Below are positions 26,387 through 34,821 of a stretch of DNA of 64,000 nucleotides, piece after piece. The stretch is from Chitinophaga jiangningensis (lineage in GTDB: Bacteria > Bacteroidota > Bacteroidia > Chitinophagales > Chitinophagaceae). Position numbers and translations under genes: made by a program. The stretch's first letter is position 1. Every line of letters starts with the position of its first letter. Below the pieces are notes generated by a model that saw only the letters and a program-made list of their open reading frames with translations, did no database searches and was not told where the DNA came from. The stretch covers positions 1 to 64,000 of the forward strand of contig NZ_FRBL01000001.1 in the NCBI RefSeq assembly GCF_900142605.1, in the 5' to 3' direction.

Positions 26387-26894
26387 AGCTGTCTTAGATA
26401 CTTTCGTAGGATAGGACAGGACTAACATATAAGCTTGTAAAATTTCTATTTATACATATAGATTTTAAGTCAGTAATGAAAAACAGTCCTTTGTAAACCC
26501 TATATGCGCGATTCCGTAAAATGGCTCTCCCAATGGCATACACTTATTAAGGAAGTGTTGAAAAACCGGCCATTGGTATAAAAAAGTTCCGTTGATATTT
26601 TCAACGTGGAGCAAACAAAGTAGCTGCAATACTTCAGCAGTGGGATGATTTTTATAAATTATTATATCTACTTCTCTCTGGAATCTAAATCACAACAATA
26701 ATATATTAAATCATATATTTTAATTTACAAATCTAAAACATAAAATATATTTATTCAAATAAAAATATAATGGAGATGTAAATGCAGCTAAGTCAGGATT
26801 TTTTCAGAATTTTTAACGTTTAAAAAGAAAGAATGAGGTATCAAATCCTATGTAGAAAGAAAAAATAACCATAGATTTGCAAAAAAAAGTAAGA
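26387..26894. other. AT-rich divergent intergenic region between the adhesin operon and ahcY
   Basis: No credible gene is present. It should hold the promoter of the adhesin operon, but no exact minus-strand TAnnTTTG with a -33 partner was found. A 6-bp inverted repeat with a 5-base loop (26590-26606) is the only clear symmetry. The ahcY promoter element is at the right-hand end. Confidence 0.6.
26872..26879 (+). promoter_or_regulatory. ahcY -7 promoter element
   Basis: TAGATTTG is an exact TAnnTTTG match ending 16 bases before ATG 26895, predicting a leader of about ten bases. A TTG codon inside this element opens a slightly longer reading frame, which argues against that upstream start. 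Confidence 0.6.
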
Positions 26895-28223
26895 ATGTCT
26901 ACTGTTTCAAAATCTAACATTGACTTTGACCTGAAATATAAGGTAAAAGATATGTCCCTCGCTGAGTGGGGTCGCAAGGAAATTGAGCTGGCAGAAGCTG
27001 AAATGCCGGGTCTGATGTCTCTCCGTGAGGAATATGGCAACAGCCAGCCGCTGAAAGGTGCGCGTATCGCTGGTTGCCTGCACATGACTATCCAGACTGC
27101 CGTACTGATCGAGACCCTGGTTCACCTGGGTGCGGAAGTACGCTGGAGCTCCTGCAATATCTTTTCCACACAGGATCATGCTGCTGCCGCGGTAGCTGCT
27201 GCAGGTGTGCCTGTATTTGCATGGAAAGGCCTGAATGAGCAGGACTTTGACTGGTGCATCGAGCAAACCCTGTTCTTCGGTGGCGCTGACCGTCCGCTGA
27301 ACATGATCCTGGACGATGGTGGTGACCTCACCAACATGGTACTGGATCGTTACCCTGAGCTGATCCAGCACATCAAAGGTTTGTCTGAAGAAACCACTAC
27401 CGGTGTTCACCGCCTGTATGAGCGCATGAAAAACGGTACCCTTCCGATGCCTGCGATCAACATTAACGACTCTGTAACCAAATCCAAATTCGATAACAAG
27501 TACGGTTGCCGCGAATCCTGCGTAGATGCTATCCGTCGCGCTACCGACGTGATGATCGCCGGTAAAGTGGCTGTAGTTGCTGGTTTCGGTGACGTAGGTA
27601 AAGGTTCTGCGGAATCCCTCCGTGGTGCCGGTGCACGCGTAATCGTAACTGAAATCGATCCGATCTGCGCACTGCAGGCTGCCATGGAAGGTTACGAAGT
27701 GAAAAAAATGAGCGATGCTATTAAAGAAGCCGACATCGTAGTTACCACTACCGGCTGCCGCGATATCATCACTGGCGAACACTTCAAACTGATGAAAGAT
27801 AAATGCATCGTTTCCAATATCGGTCACTTCGATATCGAAATCGACGTTGCATGGTTAAATAAAAATTACGGCAATACTAAAGTTGAAATCAAACCACAGG
27901 TAGATAAATATACTATCGATGGTAAAGATATCATCCTGCTGGCTGAAGGCCGCCTGGTAAACCTGGGTTGCGCTACCGGTCACCCATCTTTCGTAATGTC
28001 CAACTCTTTCACCAACCAAACACTGGCTCAGCTGGAACTCTGGCTGAACGCAGACAAGTACGAAAACAAAGTTTACGTGCTGCCTAAACACCTGGATGAA
28101 AAAGTTGCCCGTCTTCACCTGAAAAAAATCGGGGTGGAACTGGATGTACTGACTTCTACCCAATCTGAATATCTGGGTATTCCAGTGGAAGGTCCATTCA
28201 AACCTGATTACTACAGATACTAA
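26895..28223 (+). CDS. ahcY: adenosylhomocysteinase (S-adenosylhomocysteine hydrolase)
   Basis: This 442-residue cytoplasmic enzyme splits S-adenosylhomocysteine into adenosine and homocysteine. That relieves product inhibition of methyltransferases and feeds the methyl cycle. The substrate region has GCLHMTIQTAVLIETL and NIFSTQDHAAAA. The NAD-binding Rossmann motif is VAVVAGFGDVGKGSAESL, and the C-terminus KPDYYRY is the invariant family ending that reaches into the partner subunit. ATG 26895 is preferred over an upstream TTG at 26877, which lies inside the predicted promoter. The gene is followed by its own terminator. I looked for a SAM or SAH riboswitch in the leader and saw none. Confidence 0.97.
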   Translation: MSTVSKSNIDFDLKYKVKDMSLAEWGRKEIELAEAEMPGLMSLREEYGNSQPLKGARIAGCLHMTIQTAVLIETLVHLGAEVRWSSCNIFSTQDHAAAAVAAAGVPVFAWKGLNEQDFDWCIEQTLFFGGADRPLNMILDDGGDLTNMVLDRYPELIQHIKGLSEETTTGVHRLYERMKNGTLPMPAININDSVTKSKFDNKYGCRESCVDAIRRATDVMIAGKVAVVAGFGDVGKGSAESLRGAGARVIVTEIDPICALQAAMEGYEVKKMSDAIKEADIVVTTTGCRDIITGEHFKLMKDKCIVSNIGHFDIEIDVAWLNKNYGNTKVEIKPQVDKYTIDGKDIILLAEGRLVNLGCATGHPSFVMSNSFTNQTLAQLELWLNADKYENKVYVLPKHLDEKVARLHLKKIGVELDVLTSTQSEYLGIPVEGPFKPDYYRY

Positions 28224-28245
28224 TTGTACTGTAAACATAGTCCTG

Positions 28246-28278
28246 AGCGGGTACCGAAAAGGTACTCGCTTTTTTTTA
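28246..28278 (+). terminator. ahcY terminator
   Basis: A 10-bp stem with one G-U pair (28246-28255 with 28261-28270) and loop GAAAA is followed by eight T. Confidence 0.9.
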
Positions 28279-28290
28279 TGCTTATTTTGA

Positions 28291-28440
28291 ACCGATGCCT
28301 TCGGCATCGGTGGAAGATTCAGCGCTGCGCGCGGTGGCTGCTGCGTTAGCGGAGACGGTAGGATAGACCTAGCGCCGATGGTGGCGGAGGCACGGAGTAT
28401 CTACCGCCTGCGAACAGCCTGCGGCAAGCATCTTAATGCA
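28291..28440 (+). repeat. GC-rich intergenic element, longer copy
   Basis: It opens with a perfect 9-bp palindrome with a TTC loop (28291-28311), then carries TTCAGCGCTGCGCG at 28318-28331 and GCCTGCGAA at 28406-28414. The same three blocks, in the same order, occur at 44060-44105. The spacing from CCTTCGG to the TTC(A/G)GCGC block is exactly 20 bases in both. The region has no credible gene and is far more GC-rich than the flanking spacers. Confidence 0.6.
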
Positions 28441-28462
28441 GTTACTTCCAAAAAAAAATCAA

Positions 28463-28470
28463 TATTTTTG
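28463..28470 (+). promoter_or_regulatory. pdxJ -7 promoter element
   Basis: TATTTTTG is an exact TAnnTTTG match whose last base is only four bases before ATG 28475. Transcription would start at or next to the start codon. Confidence 0.55.
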
Positions 28471-28474
28471 CGGC

Positions 28475-29206
28475 ATGACAAAGCTGAGTGTTAACATCAA
28501 CAAGTTTGCAACACTGCGCAATGCTCGCGGTGGCAACGTTCCAGATATTTTAAAGGTAGCCCAGGACTGTGAGCGATTCGGCGCTGATGGCATTACTGTA
28601 CACCCACGCCCTGATGAAAGACATATCCGTTACCAGGACGTACTCGACCTGAAGCCGCTCGTTACCACTGAATTCAATATAGAAGGTTATCCTTCACCGG
28701 ATTTTATGGACCTGGTTCTTAAAGTAAAGCCTGACCAGGTAACGCTGGTTCCTGATCCGCCAGATGCAATCACCTCCAACACCGGATGGGATACCATCAC
28801 CTACCAGTCCTTCCTAAAAGATGTGATCGGCGCTTTCAAAAAAGCAGGTATCCGCGTTTCCATCTTCCTGAACCCGGATGTAAACCTCGTAGAAGGGGCT
28901 AAAACTGCCGGTGCCGACCGTATCGAGCTCTATACCGGCCCTTACGCAGAAGAATATTTCAATGCCCGCACACAGCCGCAAAACCTGCAGCTGTTTAATG
29001 ACTATAAAAATACAGCCCGCGCAGCTTCAGAAATTGGGCTCGACCTCAATGCAGGGCATGACCTCAACCTGGATAACCTCCGCTTCTTCAAACTGCATAT
29101 CCCGCAGCTGAAAGAAGTGTCTATCGGCCACGCACTGGTGGCTGATGCAATCTATTTTGGGTTGGAGAATACGATTCAATTATATAAACGCCAGCTGGTG
29201 GATTAA
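28475..29206 (+). CDS. pdxJ: pyridoxine 5'-phosphate synthase
   Basis: This 243-residue TIM-barrel enzyme condenses 1-deoxyxylulose 5-phosphate with 3-amino-2-oxopropyl phosphate to give pyridoxine 5'-phosphate, the last ring-forming step of the DXP-dependent vitamin B6 pathway. Family motifs are LSVNINKFATLRNARGG at the start, GADGITVHPRPDERHIR, TVHP/ERH phosphate-binding residues, and GLDLNAGHDLN near residue 190. Its substrate is made from DXP, which is also the substrate of the dxr product in this window. An in-frame start at 28436 would add 13 residues upstream of the promoter element, so ATG 28475 is chosen. It is a single-gene unit between two terminators. Confidence 0.96.
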   Translation: MTKLSVNINKFATLRNARGGNVPDILKVAQDCERFGADGITVHPRPDERHIRYQDVLDLKPLVTTEFNIEGYPSPDFMDLVLKVKPDQVTLVPDPPDAITSNTGWDTITYQSFLKDVIGAFKKAGIRVSIFLNPDVNLVEGAKTAGADRIELYTGPYAEEYFNARTQPQNLQLFNDYKNTARAASEIGLDLNAGHDLNLDNLRFFKLHIPQLKEVSIGHALVADAIYFGLENTIQLYKRQLVD

Positions 29207-29252
29207 GCGAAGCTCATACAATATTTACACGGATAAATTCCGCCTGAACACT

Positions 29253-29303
29253 GCACCACAAAAGAACAGAGGGACCAATGGTCCCTCTGTTCTTTTGTGG
29301 TGC
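29253..29303 (+). terminator. 51-bp perfect palindrome terminating pdxJ
   Basis: A perfect 24-bp stem with an AAT loop lies 46 bases after the pdxJ stop. It contains an A-rich/T-rich arm (AAAAGAAC / GTTCTTTT), so it can act in both directions. The stem is unusually long for a terminator. Confidence 0.7.
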
Positions 29304-29493
29304 CTCCCCTACAGATAACTGCATAGCCGAATCCTGCTTTATTCTTTTCAAGCATAAAAAAAATCTATAATTTATTTTAATATCTCATACTTTTATTGCG
29401 TTAATTATTGCAAAAAGTATAAACGGAAAATGCATTTATAACCTATAGCGTTAACATCTTTTTTTAACCCACTTTAAACCATTACCCTTCATT

Positions 29494-30276
29494 ATGAAAA
29501 AACTACTAGTACTTGTATTCGCCGCGTCAATGGCGTTACTCCATCAGTCATGTGAAAAAAGCATGCAGAATGATCCACTGGCGGCCAACAACACTTTATT
29601 GAATGACAGCACAGGCACAAATCCGCCTATACTGGATACTGCCTGCCTTAACCCAGATGCTACCTATGTGGACACCTGGCATTATGCTACACCACAACTG
29701 TACATTTTTAAAGGTACAAATTATGGGCGTTATGATTTAACCACGCATACCTATGCAGGGTTAAACACTATTGCTGATGGCTATAAGAATGTTCCTTTCA
29801 GCACTTTTGATGCTGTGTTTGTGGATGTATGGTCCGACAGTGTTCCAAAGCTGATGATTTTCAGCGGTAATAAGGTGGCAAAGTTCGATATCCTCAATAA
29901 CATTTACGAAGGAGTTGACAGCATCTCCAGCCGCTATCCGGGTCTGCCATTCACTTCCGTAGATGCCCTGTTCGTAGATACCGTAACTACCTACTACAAC
30001 AAACAACCTCAGTTGTACATTTTTTCAGGTACACAATACGCGCGCATAGACATGAACACAAATACCTACAAAGGTTTAAACAGTAATGCACTAGGTTTTG
30101 AGAACGCACCATTCTACACCTACAGAGCGATGTATGTGGACCGCTGGTCTTTTGGCAGCCCACAGCTGGTGATGTTCAATGGCACTCAAAATGCACGCTT
30201 AACTTACCCTTATTATAACTTCGTGAGTAGTTCCAGCAATACACTGACTTATCCAGGTGTACCGTTTTGCCAATAA
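29494..30276 (+). CDS. hemopexin-repeat lipoprotein
   Basis: This 260-residue envelope lipoprotein starts MKKLLVLVFAASMALLHQSC, where the cysteine at residue 20 is the lipobox Cys. After a linker of ~35 residues come four repeats of ~50 residues with the hemopexin pattern: D(A/T)(V/L)FVD......(K/Q)L.IFSG...A(K/R).D....Y.G......(Y/F)...PF. Examples are PQLYIFKGTNYGRYD, PKLMIFSGNKVAKFD and PQLYIFSGTQYARID. Four repeats are just enough for one four-bladed propeller. Hemopexin-fold proteins bind haem, other ligands or protein partners. No haem-transport gene adjoins, so the ligand is unknown. It stands alone between two terminators. Confidence 0.75.
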   Translation: MKKLLVLVFAASMALLHQSCEKSMQNDPLAANNTLLNDSTGTNPPILDTACLNPDATYVDTWHYATPQLYIFKGTNYGRYDLTTHTYAGLNTIADGYKNVPFSTFDAVFVDVWSDSVPKLMIFSGNKVAKFDILNNIYEGVDSISSRYPGLPFTSVDALFVDTVTTYYNKQPQLYIFSGTQYARIDMNTNTYKGLNSNALGFENAPFYTYRAMYVDRWSFGSPQLVMFNGTQNARLTYPYYNFVSSSSNTLTYPGVPFCQ

Positions 30277-30290
30277 ACACACTTCATTCC

Positions 30291-30329
30291 AAAACAAAAC
30301 GAGGGGCCTGTGGCCCCTCGTTTTGTTTT
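30291..30329. terminator. bidirectional terminator between the hemopexin gene and lon
   Basis: An 18-bp perfect stem with a TGT loop has an A-rich left arm and a T-rich right arm, so it has a T tract on both strands. It lies 14 bases after the hemopexin-gene stop and beyond the lon 3' region on the other strand. Confidence 0.9.
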
Positions 30330-30340
30330 GGCTATTAAAG

Positions 30341-30465
30341 CGATAAAGCCACTCGCTTCCGCAAATGGCTTTATCGAACCCTTAAAACAATCAACATGAT
30401 TCATACCGGGGTCACAACAAACCGATATGAATGTATTTATAGGTTACCGTCAGGAGTGACAGTAA
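30341..30465 (-). other. structured 3' region of the lon transcript (three hairpins)
   Basis: Read from lon on the minus strand, three hairpins follow the stop codon. They are 30444-30465 (9 bp, loop 4), 30399-30432 (11 bp, loop 12) and 30341-30376 (perfect 11 bp, loop 14), and the bidirectional terminator comes next. The first two each have one C/A mismatch on the plus strand that becomes a G-U pair on the minus strand. That indicates RNA folded from the lon strand. Confidence 0.55.
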
Positions 30466-30477
30466 TGATACACGGTG

Positions 30478-32880
30478 TTACTTCTTTAATAACGCTATAT
30501 CCAGCACTTGGTTCATTTCACGTACATAATGGAATTTCACCCCCTTGATATAATCCGGGTTGATGTCCTTTATGTCCTTTTCATTTTGCCAGCAGAGGAT
30601 AATTTCGCGGATACCGGCGCGTTTGGCAGCCAGAATTTTTTCTTTAATACCACCTACCGGCAGTACCTGTCCACGAAGCGTAATTTCACCCGTCATCGCC
30701 AGGTAGGATTTTACGCGGCGGCCGGTAAAGGCCGATGCCAGCGCTGTGAGCATGGTGATACCAGCACTCGGGCCATCTTTAGGCACTGCGCCTTCCGGTA
30801 CGTGCACATGCACGCTCTTTTCCCTGAACATTTTTGGATCAATCTTATAAGTAGCAGCATTACCCTGGAGATAGGTCAGCGCTGTAACTGCGGACTCTTT
30901 CATCACATTGCCCAGGTTACCGGTCAGTTTCAGATCACCTTTGCCTTCGCTTAAGCTACTTTCGATAAACAGGATGTCGCCCCCTACATACGTCCAGGCG
31001 AGGCCTACGGCCACTCCCGGCGGATTACCTACCTTATAGATTTCATTGGAATACCTGGATTTCCCCAGCACTTTTTCCACAAATTCGTTGGTAACAGCAT
31101 CCGGTAAAGGATTTTCCAATGCCACCTCTTTAGCGAGGTTACGCATCAGGGCTGCAAACTGCCTGTCGAGCTCACGTACACCGCTTTCACGGGTGTAGTC
31201 AGCAATGATATGCTCAATAACGCTATTGGCTATACGGATTTTAATATCCTTCAGCCCATGCGCATCTTTCTGTTTAGGAATCAGGTGGCGTTTTGCAATC
31301 TCCACCTTCTCTTCTATGGAATACCCGGTAAGATCGATGATCTCCAGCCTGTCGCGCAATGGCGCCGGAATGGCAGCTACATTGTTCGCGGTGGCGATGA
31401 ACAGGACTTTGCTCAGATCATATTCCAGCTCTAAGTAGTTATCGTAAAAAGTGCTGTTTTGCTCCGGATCGAGTACTTCCAGCATAGCGGAGCTGGGATC
31501 TCCCCGATGATCATTACCTAATTTATCAATCTCGTCCAGGATCATTACCGGATTGGAAGACTTGATTTTTCGAATAGATTGTACGATTCGACCAGGCATG
31601 GCACCGATGTAGGTTTTACGATGTCCGCGGATCTCGCTTTCGTCGTGCATACCACCCAAACTCAAACGCACATATTTACGGCCCACTGCATTGGCGATAG
31701 AGCGGCCAAGAGAGGTTTTACCAATACCCGGAGGGCCTACAAAGCAAAGAATAGGCGACTTCATATCCCCTTTCAGTTTCAGCACCGCCAGGTATTCAAG
31801 GATACGCTCCTTGATCTTGTCCATACCATAGTGGTCGTTATCGAGTATTTTTTTCGCCTTTTTCAGGTCGTAACTATCGGTGGTATATTCCCCCCAGGGC
31901 AGGTCCAGCAGGAGGTCCAGGTGGTTGTATACCACGCTGTAGTCCGGCGTGCTGGGATGCATGCGCTCCAGCTTTTCAATGCCTTTGGTGAAAGCTTCCG
32001 CCGCTGCCGCCGGCCATTTTTTGTCTTCTGCCTTCCGCTTCATCTCGCGGATTTCGCGGTCGTTACTATCTCCCCCCAACTCCTCTTTAATGGATTTCAT
32101 CTGCTGTTGCAGGAAGTAATCCCGTTGCTGTTTATCGAGGTCAGCCTTGGTTTTATTGGTAATCTTATTTTTTAGTTCCGCGAGCTGTAGTTCTGTTTGC
32201 AGGAGTTTCATCAGCAACTCCGCGCGATGGCGAAGGTTATTGGTTTCCAGCAACAATTGCTTGTCCTTCAGTTCAGAATTAAGGTTGGACGACACGAAAT
32301 GCACCAGGAAAGAGGCATTTTCTATGTTTTTGAGGATGATGCTGGCCTCTGATGGCAGGTTAGGCGATAACTGAATGATCTGGGTAGCGAGGTCCTTAAT
32401 CGATGAGATATAAGCATCAAACTCGGTATCGTCCTCCACCAGCTCGTCTTGCAACAATTCGATCCTTGCTTTGAAGTAAGGATCTTCTGTTACCACTTCA
32501 TCGATCTTAAAGCGTTTGCGGCCCTGGATGATGATGGTGGTGCCGCCGTCCGGCATTTTGATCAACTTCACGATACGGGCTACCGTTCCAACCTCACTGA
32601 GATCAGCTACCGTAGGATCTTCGATCGTACTGTCTTTTTGCGCTACCACACCGACCATTTTGTCAGTCTTGTAAGCGTCGTTAACTGCCTTTATGGATTT
32701 ATCCCTGCCAACGGTGATAGGTAAAACCACGCCAGGGAAGAGTACTGTATTTCGTAAAGGTAATAATGCCAGTTCATCGGGGATTTTCTCATCCTGCTCT
32801 CCCTCTCCGTCTTCACTGAGCGGGATAATAGGCATGAACTCCATTTCATCTTCTGAATTTCCTAAATAAAATCTATTCAT
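30478..32880 (-). CDS. lon: ATP-dependent Lon protease
   Basis: This 800-residue cytoplasmic AAA+ serine protease degrades misfolded and regulatory proteins. It has the full LonA layout: an N-terminal substrate-binding domain (~36-240), a coiled-coil segment, the AAA+ domain with Walker A GPPGIGKT at 382-389 and Walker B VMILDEID at 445-452, and a C-terminal protease domain. The catalytic dyad is Ser705 (KDGPSAG) and Lys748 (GGIKEK), with the canonical spacing of 43. The first ~30 residues are acidic, as in other Bacteroidota Lon proteins. No heat-shock promoter element could be recognised. Its 3' region is unusually structured (see the separate entry). Confidence 0.98.
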   Translation of the reverse strand: MNRFYLGNSEDEMEFMPIIPLSEDGEGEQDEKIPDELALLPLRNTVLFPGVVLPITVGRDKSIKAVNDAYKTDKMVGVVAQKDSTIEDPTVADLSEVGTVARIVKLIKMPDGGTTIIIQGRKRFKIDEVVTEDPYFKARIELLQDELVEDDTEFDAYISSIKDLATQIIQLSPNLPSEASIILKNIENASFLVHFVSSNLNSELKDKQLLLETNNLRHRAELLMKLLQTELQLAELKNKITNKTKADLDKQQRDYFLQQQMKSIKEELGGDSNDREIREMKRKAEDKKWPAAAAEAFTKGIEKLERMHPSTPDYSVVYNHLDLLLDLPWGEYTTDSYDLKKAKKILDNDHYGMDKIKERILEYLAVLKLKGDMKSPILCFVGPPGIGKTSLGRSIANAVGRKYVRLSLGGMHDESEIRGHRKTYIGAMPGRIVQSIRKIKSSNPVMILDEIDKLGNDHRGDPSSAMLEVLDPEQNSTFYDNYLELEYDLSKVLFIATANNVAAIPAPLRDRLEIIDLTGYSIEEKVEIAKRHLIPKQKDAHGLKDIKIRIANSVIEHIIADYTRESGVRELDRQFAALMRNLAKEVALENPLPDAVTNEFVEKVLGKSRYSNEIYKVGNPPGVAVGLAWTYVGGDILFIESSLSEGKGDLKLTGNLGNVMKESAVTALTYLQGNAATYKIDPKMFREKSVHVHVPEGAVPKDGPSAGITMLTALASAFTGRRVKSYLAMTGEITLRGQVLPVGGIKEKILAAKRAGIREIILCWQNEKDIKDINPDYIKGVKFHYVREMNQVLDIALLKK

Positions 32881-32995
32881 CTGAAATATTTAAAGCCTCT
32901 GAGGACATTCTGTCAGATCATCTTTCCAAAACGCCTGAGATTTATAGCATGGGTACCTTGTCAAGTTTAATGCCAAGTGAAATCCCTGCCAAAAG

Positions 32996-33036
32996 TAAGG
33001 GCTTTCATCCCTGCGCAGCAGGAATAAAAGCCCTTA
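32996..33036 (-). terminator. terminator after the PorT-type gene
   Basis: A 10-bp perfect outer stem (32996-33005 with 33027-33036) encloses a second small hairpin. It lies 22 bases past the stop codon. The T run on the minus strand is short, so strength is uncertain. Confidence 0.5.
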
Positions 33037-33057
33037 ACAGTTTCAAATAAAATATTA

Positions 33058-33663
33058 TTAGAGGGTAACACCCACACCCAGCTGGATGGATTGATTTTTC
33101 CAGTTGCCGGTGTTGGTGACACTACTGATGTTTTCCACATCGTTGAAGCCAATAATGTAACGGGCACTCACGTTAACGATAGGCAGTTGCAGCCAGAGGC
33201 CGGCCACACCAGAGATTTCGCCTCCTTTAAAGGCATTTTGTGCGGCGCCGAATACTTTCTTGTCGCTCACCAGGGCTCCAAACTGAGGTCCCAGCTGGAG
33301 TTTCAGACGTTTAGTACCCAGGTCAATGTTTGCCAGGAGCGGAATGCTCAGGTAGTTCAGGCTGATTTTTTTACCATTGTCTTCCAGGTTGCCGGTATTG
33401 TAGATTTCACTGAAATCATCCGTGGTTTTGGTTTTTGTGGAAGAGAAGATCAATTCTCCCTGTACCCCAAACCCTTTTACCAGGTTTAACTGCACAAAAC
33501 CACCGAGATGATAACCCAGATTAAAACCATCCTGATAACCGGTACCATCGAGTTTTCCAAGGTTGGCGCCACCTTTAACACCCCAGCGGAGTAAAGATTG
33601 AGCATTAACAGACGAAACAGCTGTTGCAGTCAGCAGGACAACAGCAAGTAGGAACTTTTTCAT
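33058..33663 (-). CDS. outer-membrane beta-barrel protein (PorT-like family)
   Basis: This 201-residue exported protein has signal peptide MKKFLLAVVLLTATAVSSVNAQ, followed by alternating strands with glycine-rich openings (WGVKGGANLGKL) and an aromatic or leucine final strand (SIQLGVGVTL). This is the small outer_membrane_beta-barrel family that includes PorT. Such proteins are numerous in Bacteroidota and most have no known role, so equating it with PorT of the T9SS would be unsafe. A start six codons upstream at 33681 would put the charged MKK inside the protein, so ATG 33663 is used. The next barrel gene lies 110 bases upstream on the same strand. Confidence 0.8.
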   Translation of the reverse strand: MKKFLLAVVLLTATAVSSVNAQSLLRWGVKGGANLGKLDGTGYQDGFNLGYHLGGFVQLNLVKGFGVQGELIFSSTKTKTTDDFSEIYNTGNLEDNGKKISLNYLSIPLLANIDLGTKRLKLQLGPQFGALVSDKKVFGAAQNAFKGGEISGVAGLWLQLPIVNVSARYIIGFNDVENISSVTNTGNWKNQSIQLGVGVTL

Positions 33664-33773
33664 AAAACAATTATTTGTCATGGTTAAAATATAGACGTGC
33701 AGGGAAGTGTTTTACCCCTACGAGCTATCCGTGGCTGGCTTTTATACAAAATCCGTGCTATATGTTAATTTTT

Positions 33774-34688
33774 TTAGAAGATATAGGACAGGCGGGCTGT
33801 GAAGTAGCTCAGGAGGCCGGTTTCATCCATATTAAAAGTTTTGAAAACTGTATAGGAAGGGGATAGACTTATTTTTCCAAAGAGGTACGACATACTGACG
33901 GTGAGATCCAGTGCCCTCGGCTGGAAATCTGTCACCTGGCTGACGGTATACTCCCGGCCAAACGGGAATTGGGGCAGGAATCGCTTCATTTTGGGAGACC
34001 TCGAGAAGTACTGAAATGATTTGAGGTTGCTGTAATAATTTGCTGTGCCGGTGGTGAGCGACACAGATGGCGTCAGCAACACGGCATCTTTCGAAGAAAA
34101 TATATCGGTAAAAACGAAGGGATGCCTTACCGTGGCAATCACGTTAAAATCAGTACCACGCATCGTTTCCTTCACATAAAGTCCTTCTGCAGTGGTGGTA
34201 CCCCAACCGTAATCGATGCTGATGCCCGGTTCCAGCCACCAGCCCCGATAGTAGAAATAGGCAAATACTTCGTTATCAATGGGCGACAAAGGCACATCGC
34301 TGCTATCAGCAAAAAAGTAATGGGTATAGGAGATACCGGTGAGGAATTTGCTGTTTTTCGTATAGTCGTAACCTGCAGAAGCATCCCACTCAAACCATGG
34401 TTGCCGGTAGGCATCGAAGAGATAATACCCGCTGAAACCTGCGTAGAATCCTGATTTATGGTAGTAAGTAAGGGATGGTGCTACAAAAGTTTTCATGACC
34501 AGCGGCGCGCTGTAGTCTGGTACTTTACTACCATAGGCAGGATTATTACCATAGCCCAGGCCGGCCTCCAGTTCACTCCTGGCGTTTTTGCGCAGCAGGG
34601 AATCCAACTGACGTTCCAGGTCGGCCAGGGATTGCCCGTTAGCCAGGTGACAGCACAACAGTAACAAGAATATAAAGTATGCACGCAT
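33774..34688 (-). CDS. predicted outer-membrane beta-barrel protein of unknown function
   Basis: This 304-residue exported protein has signal peptide MRAYFIFLLLLCCHLANGQ and then a short helical stretch (LADLERQLDSLLRKNARS). The rest is alternating aromatic-rich strands typical of an outer-membrane barrel, ending in the aromatic C-terminal strand LSYIF that BAM recognises. I do not recognise a named family. An in-frame start at 34751 adds 21 residues without signal-peptide character, so ATG 34688 is preferred. It lies between a metallophosphoesterase gene and the PorT-like gene, all on the minus strand. Confidence 0.7.
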   Translation of the reverse strand: MRAYFIFLLLLCCHLANGQSLADLERQLDSLLRKNARSELEAGLGYGNNPAYGSKVPDYSAPLVMKTFVAPSLTYYHKSGFYAGFSGYYLFDAYRQPWFEWDASAGYDYTKNSKFLTGISYTHYFFADSSDVPLSPIDNEVFAYFYYRGWWLEPGISIDYGWGTTTAEGLYVKETMRGTDFNVIATVRHPFVFTDIFSSKDAVLLTPSVSLTTGTANYYSNLKSFQYFSRSPKMKRFLPQFPFGREYTVSQVTDFQPRALDLTVSMSYLFGKISLSPSYTVFKTFNMDETGLLSYFTARLSYIF

Positions 34689-34821
34689 GAAATGCAATTT
34701 GCAGAATTTTCGTACGTGCAATATAGTTGTTCCTATGCACTCCTTTTGCAATTAAAAGGTAAAGTGGCCCTAACTATAGGTGGAGCATTGAAATTTGTCG
34801 ATAACCGGGGAAATTGTATCC

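Noticed and set aside
26877..26894. Upstream TTG start for ahcY
   Set aside because: The TTG is part of the TAGATTTG promoter element, and the added residues do not resemble the family N-terminus.
26387..26894. SAM or SAH riboswitch before ahcY
   Set aside because: The predicted leader is only about ten bases, and no riboswitch-like helices are visible.
33058..33663. Assignment as the T9SS component PorT
   Set aside because: The small barrel family is large and mostly uncharacterised. The nearest T9SS genes are over 6 kb away, so only a family-level call is safe.
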